Part shown: positions 59,051-64,000 of the stretch, piece by piece
How the letters are laid out: each line of letters opens with the position of its first letter
Numbering within the stretch: position 1 is the first letter of the stretch
From: Haberlea rhodopensis
Taxonomy: Eukaryota > Streptophyta > Magnoliopsida > Lamiales > Gesneriaceae
DNA length: 64,000 bases
Assembly (NCBI GenBank): GCA_907163345.1
Contig: CAJQUN010000021.1
Location: forward strand, 4,278,001-4,342,000
Reading direction: 5' to 3'
Made by a program: the position numbers and the translations under genes
The notes under the pieces: model-generated
What the model was told of the DNA's origin: nothing
What the model saw: the letters and a program-made list of their open reading frames with translations, nothing else
The model's database searches: none

Positions 59051-60407
59051 GGACAATGTATTACTTAAGTTTGGGGGAGCAGTTGTTGAACTGGTATTTG
59101 ATATTGTGGAATTGAGGATTGTGTTTTGCTTATATATGGGGTGTGCATGGTGTTGAGTCTGAGTCTTAATTTGTTGAATTGTGCGTCTGAACATGTCTAC
59201 TGCTGTGGAATCTATGAGTTTAGCTTAATATTGATGAGTCCGATGAAGAGCATAGAAAGTTGTTTTTAGTGTAATTGGATTAAAGTAGTGACTCCATGCT
59301 ATGATGATATTAGTTTACTCCACTTATGACTTGAATCTTGATGATTGTAAACATGTTGTGAATATTTTGAGTTGAGTTGACATGTTGAAAATGAGGAATA
59401 AATTGAGCACATTGAGTCATGAACTTGTTGATTACATTTGAAGTAGTGATGATATGTGTGAACTTGATGACATGTCTTGAGCATCTTAGAGTAATCATAG
59501 AACCTATTTGATGATGGCACTTTGAGGAGAAATTTTTATAATTATGAACTAGACTTGGATATGATTTAGGCGATCTTTGGAACGTTTGAGCCTTTCAAGC
59601 CTACCTTATTTACATCTTTCCCTAGTGTCCAACTTTGAGCTTGATTGAATAAGAATGGAAATTAGCCACCATTAGACATTTGTTGATAAACTCATTATAC
59701 CTACCTTGTTTAGCAAAAAAAAAATGAAAGATTTTATCTTCAACCCAAGGGAGTATGATGAATCTCATTAGATGCACATAAATAGATATATTTGATGAGC
59801 TTATTGAGAAAAGAATTTATGAATGAGAAAAAGAAAAGGATAGAGAAAGCCTTGATTGAAAAAAAAAAAACCCGAAAAAATCGATTAAATAAGACCCAAA
59901 GCGGGCAAGGCTAAAAGAAAAGAAGAGAAATCCGATATGTGATGCATAAAAATGAACTTTACATGATATACTCTCTTCCTTGCACTTATCCTATCTTTTC
60001 TTTGTAACCGACACCAAAAGGCCTAACATTATAAGCTTTGAAAGTCCTTTTGATCCAAGTCTAGGAATTGATTACATTAGTGGAGAAGTGCTTGAAAACT
60101 AGGTATATGAGATTCTCGATGAAAAATCTTGATTGTTATTGATTAGCACTGTTTGATCTATGAGGATTGTATGGTACTTGGGATTGACAACAGCACACAC
60201 ACACGTTCCGAATTTGAAACTGTTAATTGACTTAAAGAGAAAACACTTTGTGTCCAACAATTTGAAGGATTCTTTGTTATGGTATGAGTAAAAGTTCTGA
60301 GATAAACATATGAGCACGAAATGATCCATGTCACTTATCTGTTGTGAATTCACTGTTTTTGATTCTATTCTTGCTCGAGGACGATCAAGAGCTAAGTTTG
60401 GGGGAGT
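59051..60407 (+). other. Athila 3' non-coding region with two TTTGGGGGAG tracts
   Basis: No coding sequence. AAGTTTGGGGGAG occurs at 59,067-59,079 and again at 60,394-60,406. Only the second touches the 3' LTR and serves as the polypurine tract (60,397-60,407). Both follow a GAGGAC(A/G)A-type phrase. The stretch is rich in TTGATGA-like words and short A-runs. Confidence 0.75.
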
Positions 60408-61896
60408 TGATAAGTGTCATTTTTACACTTATATTTGCATATATTTCTTGCGATTTTTATAGTGATTCTTGGAAGATTTTATACTTTTGGTTGTGTTTTG
60501 TTGTATTTCCAGGAATCCAGTAGAAGTGCAAGAAATACTGAAAAAACCCCGTTTTATGGACTAGAAGGTGGAACTATGACAGGACGAGGCAATCCATGGG
60601 AAAAGATGTGAAAATGACTTAAAAAAATGATAAAAGCTTCAGGCGATCGATCGCCTATCACAAGAGATCGATCTCCTGAAGCCAGAGAGCTCATGTAATT
60701 TTTAAGCGATAGGCGATCGATCGCAACAAATCAGGCGATCGATCGCCTCGGGGCAGAACATATAGGCGATCGATCGCCTATCTTGAGAGACCGATCGCCG
60801 AGGAGAAAAAGCTGAAGGCGACCGATCGCCTATCTCGAAGAGATCGATCGCGTGCAGAGTCTCAGACTTAAAAGCTTCCTTAATTAAGTTTTCGGCTATT
60901 TTTGGTACCAGATTTTCTTGGGCTCGGGAGGGGACATATAAAAAGGAGTTTTTAGATCATTAGAAGGGTTCTTTCACCTCTGGATAGGCAGCCACCCATT
61001 GGAAGAGAAGATTGATTCAAGACGATTCAAAGGAACGCAGCTAGAGACGGGAACAACGGATCGACGCACGATTCAACATCGAGTGTTTATTAGTATTTAT
61101 GAACTTTTGTTTAGTTTTATTTTCGAATTCCAATGTTTATAATGTTGTTAGATGTTATAAAACGTTGTCTTTCCGTTAATATGCTAGGCTAAGTTTGTTA
61201 TCGAGACAAGGAGATCTTGTGTATGAACCCACGGTTTTAATTCTAGTTTTTGATTGAGTTATTGTTATTTTTGAGTTTATGTTATGCTTTTAAAGGATTA
61301 GCTACTCTTTGAATGTTGTTAGTTTACAATTGAGATCAAGAGATGATATTGTAAAACGGAACCAATAACATAAACCGTGGATTTCAGACCGAGATCGAGA
61401 GATGACGTCAAATACACGAGTGATAGCTATAGATATCTAGCAATCGAAGGCTAGGGGTTTTCATAGAACGTATGCAACATTGAATTGTTAAATAAGTGAA
61501 CGAGAGTTACTTACTGCAATTCAGTGTTAGGTTTAATATAGCTCGAGAGAGTATATTGGATATAACCGGAAAACTTGTCACCTTAGATGCATTAATTTTA
61601 ATTAGAACTAGTAGGTAAATTGTGGGGGATTACTCAAGTGAACCGAAGTCTCGATATTTATCTCTACTGATTATTATCTTAATTCTTTGTGGTGCGATTG
61701 AATATTGGAGTTGATTAAATTAGTTTATCTTTCAACCAATTGCGTAGGTTAAATATAGAACGCTAGTTAAATTTGGTAATTACTACTAGTCCTCGTGGGT
61801 TCGACAATCCTTACTTCTAGATCATTATACTAAAACTTGACACCGTGCACTTGCGATAGAATCGCTAAAAATTACTGTTTAAAATAAAAGTCATCA
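60408..61896 (+). repeat. 3' LTR of the Athila-type element
   Basis: 1,489 bp. Relative to the 5' LTR it has about 37 extra bases at 61,557-61,595 (around GATATAACCGGAAAACTTGT), an altered stretch near 61,025, and lacks a GCTTTTAAT duplication near 61,290. Confidence 0.92.
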
Positions 61897-62131
61897 GTAA
61901 CAGGTAACAATCTTTTGTGCAGACCTTATTAAGATCTTGAAAGTCTATGCACATCCTCCACTTTCCCGAGCTCTTGGGTACAAGAACCACGTTTGAGAGC
62001 CATGTTGGAAATTGAACTTCTCGAATATGACCTGCCCGAAGGAGTTCCTCCACTTGTTCTCTTATCACTTTATCCTTTTTGGGTCCAAAGTGCCTTTTCT
62101 TTTGTTTTATAGGTTGAGCTCCTGAAAGCAC
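61897..62131 (-). pseudogene. Tat-type element: reverse transcriptase, N-terminal half
   Basis: Minus-strand frame with REQVEELLRAGHIREVQFPT, VVLVPKSSGKWRMCIDFQDL and NKVCTKDCYL, where the Athila-type element interrupts it. The continuation is at 49,463-50,040. Confidence 0.88.
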
Positions 62132-62185
62132 ATTTAAACGATGTTCTAGGACGTCAGGGCTGATTCTCCTCAGATCACGAGCCCT

Positions 62186-62683
62186 TCAAGCAAATATATC
62201 ATCATTCTTGATCAGACATGAGATGAGATCTGCTCTTATATGTGTTTCCAAATCCCTGGCTACTTTTACTTTCTGATCTGCGATGCAGAGCTCAACTATT
62301 TTCGGCTCCTCGTCTAAGCTGTTTGGGCCACCTCTGTCAATAGGAATATTATACCCAGTTTTTTCAATACAACTGACCTCTCGACAAGCTCGTTTTTTAT
62401 CTTCTTTTACCTCATCCACATGACATCGGCAGGCTGTTTTCTGATCACCACAAAGAGCTCCGACCTCTCTACCTATTGGGAATTTGAGTTTCTGATGGTA
62501 TGTAGAAGCTACTGCTTTGTAGTCCTTTATAGCAGGCCGGCCTAGTATTGCATTATATGAGGAAGGAGCCTCAACCACAGTGAAATTAACCATTTTTGTT
62601 TTGCGTGACATCCCATGACCAAGAGATAAGGGCAGGGTAATCTGTCCAAGAGGTTGAATTGCATGCCCAGTGAACCCATACAA
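62186..62683 (-). pseudogene. Tat-type element: protease C-terminal part and linker to RT
   Basis: Contains MYGFTGHAIQPLGQITLPL, VEAPSSYNAILGRPAIKDYK and VASTYHQKLKFPIGREVGAL, the distinctive Tat protease/linker sequence. The gap to the next block (62,132-62,185) contains a stop. Confidence 0.85.
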
Positions 62684-62719
62684 AGGAGTTGTAATATATT
62701 CAAACTTTGACCCATCTAT

Positions 62720-63109
62720 CTACATCTTTTCTAAAGTGTATTTGAACAAATCATTAACTGAGCTCCCAGTATCAACAAAGATCCTTGTGACGTCATAGTT
62801 TGTTATGGTTACAGTGACCACTGGAGCATCATTATGCAGTGTTGCAACTCCTTTCAGATCATCAGGCCCAAAGCTTATGATAGGATCATCTCTTTGGATT
62901 ACCTCTTCCGAAACTTCGAAACTTTCCAACCTTCTACCACGACTCTTCCGAGCTCGGCCTGAGTCTCCATCCGTGGGTTCCCCCAAGATTATATTGATAG
63001 TTCCTCGGGTGGGATTATTCTCCACTTGTTCAACCCTTCTTCTTTGATTATCTGTTTCTGTAGGAGGAATATCCCTCTCATGGGATCTAGCTCGGCCAGT
63101 ACGTGGCAC
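62720..63109 (-). pseudogene. Tat-type element: gag C-terminus and protease active site
   Basis: The frame ends in DVTRIFVDTGSSVNDLF, where DTGS is the aspartic-protease catalytic motif, preceded by IISFGPDDLKGVATLHNDA. The upstream part is basic (SGRARKSRGRR). A stop directly after YTLEKM separates it from the rest of the protease. Confidence 0.85.
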
Positions 63110-63506
63110 TTTCTCTCTTCTGTTATCTCGGTATCGACTTCTATCATAATTTTGATAAGGTTATTGGGTCTTTGTTATAAGAGTTTTTATTTGAGAATAT
63201 CTTTTAATGATTCGTTCTACCTCATCTTCGAGCTTCTGACATTCATTAGCTACGTGGCCGTATTCTCTATGGAATCCACAGTATTTGTCAGATGGAGGCA
63301 AACGAGGACCCTTCTCTGATTTCCTTGGTCTTTCCAGTTTCTTTCTATCATCACAGATTTCCATAGCTCTTTTCAAGCTCATGGTCAGAGGTGTGCGAGA
63401 AGTAAATTGATTTTCAGGTCGACTAATCTCGTCAGCCCTATCAGCAGATCTTTTCTTGCTTACATCGTTCTCTTTCTTTTCTGATGGTCTTATATCAGTC
63501 CTCTTC
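63110..63506 (-). pseudogene. Tat-type element: gag zinc-binding region
   Basis: Minus-strand frame with FTSRTPLTMSLKRAME and then DKYCGFHREYGHVANECQKL, the Tat gag zinc-knuckle style, followed by LEDEVERIIKR. It is open up to 63,506, where a type-C LTR is inserted. The rest of gag and the 5' LTR must lie beyond the window. Confidence 0.85.
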
Positions 63507-64000
63507 TGTAAGGGCCCCTGTGCCGCCCTTAACCCACAATTAGTGCATTAAGCCATGCATTTGGTGCATACAATCACGTGTAACGGGAACTATTTGTAAA
63601 TGTGGTACACCATACCACCTATAAAATTTCTTGCTTCATTTATTCCATTCCATGCAATAACTGATTCCCTAGATTAAGACCATTTAATACATCATGCACC
63701 CATGTAATACACTAATCGCAAATCTCAATTCATCTAGCAATTCCCTAGTTAATTGCTCACACATATGAATGAAAGGAGAAAGGCCCATGACTTTTTATAC
63801 AACCCATATACACATAATTATTGCTCACACACGAGCATCGAATAAACCTATGTGTACGTAATGTATAAAAAGGGCATACACATATCTAGCTCCATATGAG
63901 CTCCGGTGTCTCGATCCTGGAATCACCTCCAATTCATAGCTCGATCACAGCTCCAGAGCTACCATTGTACCTGTTTCACCTGCCCCAACAGAGACAGCCC
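63507..64000 (-). mobile_element. Type-C LTR, copy 3, running off the right edge
   Basis: The plus strand starts TGTAAGGGCCCCTGTGCCG and continues like the start of the LTR at 47,477: TTGGTGCATACAATCACGTG, ATAAAATTTCTTGC, ACACGAGCATCGAA and CCCCAACAGAGACAGCCCC. Same orientation as copy 2. Whether solo or part of a full element cannot be told here. Confidence 0.8.

Larger units (their letters stand above)
50041..61896 (+). mobile_element. Athila-type Ty3/gypsy element, complete but disabled, inserted in the Tat-type RT
   Basis: LTRs at 50,041-51,493 and 60,408-61,896 both start TGATAAGTGTCATTTTTACA. The primer site is TGGCGCCGTTGCCGGGGA (tRNA-Asp type, usual for Athila). Gag-pol is in order protease, RT, RNase H, integrase, followed by the extra ORF and long 3' region typical of Athila. 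Target duplication is GTAAA/GTAAC (4 of 5), and the host RT motif (CYLLPRID) is restored when the element is removed. The LTRs differ at several dozen positions plus indels, roughly 2-3% by eye, so it is much older than the element at 23,042. Every polyprotein part carries stops or frameshifts. Confidence 0.93.

Noticed and set aside
58722..59156. 144-codon plus-strand frame with Asp/Met repeats
   Set aside because: Out-of-frame shadow of the Athila downstream ORF, where the GAT repeat reads Met in this frame.

Overview
The window is nuclear DNA of a flowering plant, most likely a eudicot. It has intron-containing plant genes with GT/AG splice sites, a Pol III tRNA gene, an Au-type SINE, and a dense stack of nested Ty3/gypsy and Ty1/copia LTR retrotransposons with 5-bp target duplications. 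Nothing looks bacterial or organellar. The species cannot be named from sequence alone.

Region by region. 1-1.2 kb: a reverse-oriented gypsy-type LTR remnant rich in the palindrome GCGATCGATCGC. 1.2-11.4 kb: AT-rich intergenic DNA with a SINE (1,988-2,201), a cluster of near-perfect palindromes built on GGTGCATGTAA (4.4-5.5 kb), a TIR element (6,068-7,216) and a small hAT-like element (8,721-9,578). 11.5-13.0 kb: the one clearly intact protein gene, a four-exon xyloglucan endotransglucosylase/hydrolase (XTH). It is followed by an Au-type SINE. 14.0-19.6 kb: a decayed reverse-strand copy of a DEAD-box RNA helicase of the RH16/DDX56/Dbp9 type, with another TIR element in one intron. 20.87 kb: tRNA-Thr(AGT).

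22.7-35.2 kb: a reverse-oriented copia solo LTR (TSD TGTAG on both sides) split by a 10.4-kb gypsy element (23,042-33,442, TSD TATAG on both sides). The two 2,894-bp LTRs of the gypsy element differ at only nine positions seen by eye, yet its interior is a wreck of stop codons and frameshifts. The solo LTR sits beside fragments of a linker-histone-like (H15) coding sequence. 35.8-41 kb: further LTR and pol remnants.

41-64 kb: one old reverse-strand gypsy element of the Tat type (gag, protease, RT, RNase H, archaeal-type RNase H, integrase). Its 3' non-coding region holds two adjacent tandem arrays of about 68 and 69 bp. It has been hit three times: by a solo LTR (47,477-49,462), by an 11.9-kb Athila-type element (50,041-61,896) and by another LTR of the solo-LTR family (63,507 to beyond the window).

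Insertion order read from nesting: Tat-type element first, then the Athila-type element and the type-C LTRs; separately, copia LTR, reduction to a solo LTR, then the young gypsy element. The host contribution is small: XTH for cell-wall remodelling and tRNA-Thr for translation; the helicase copy and H15 piece appear dead. The strongest candidates for something new are the recently moved element with a dead interior, the GCGATCGATCGC clusters shared by unrelated LTRs, the GGTGCATGTAA palindrome cluster, and the two same-period arrays.
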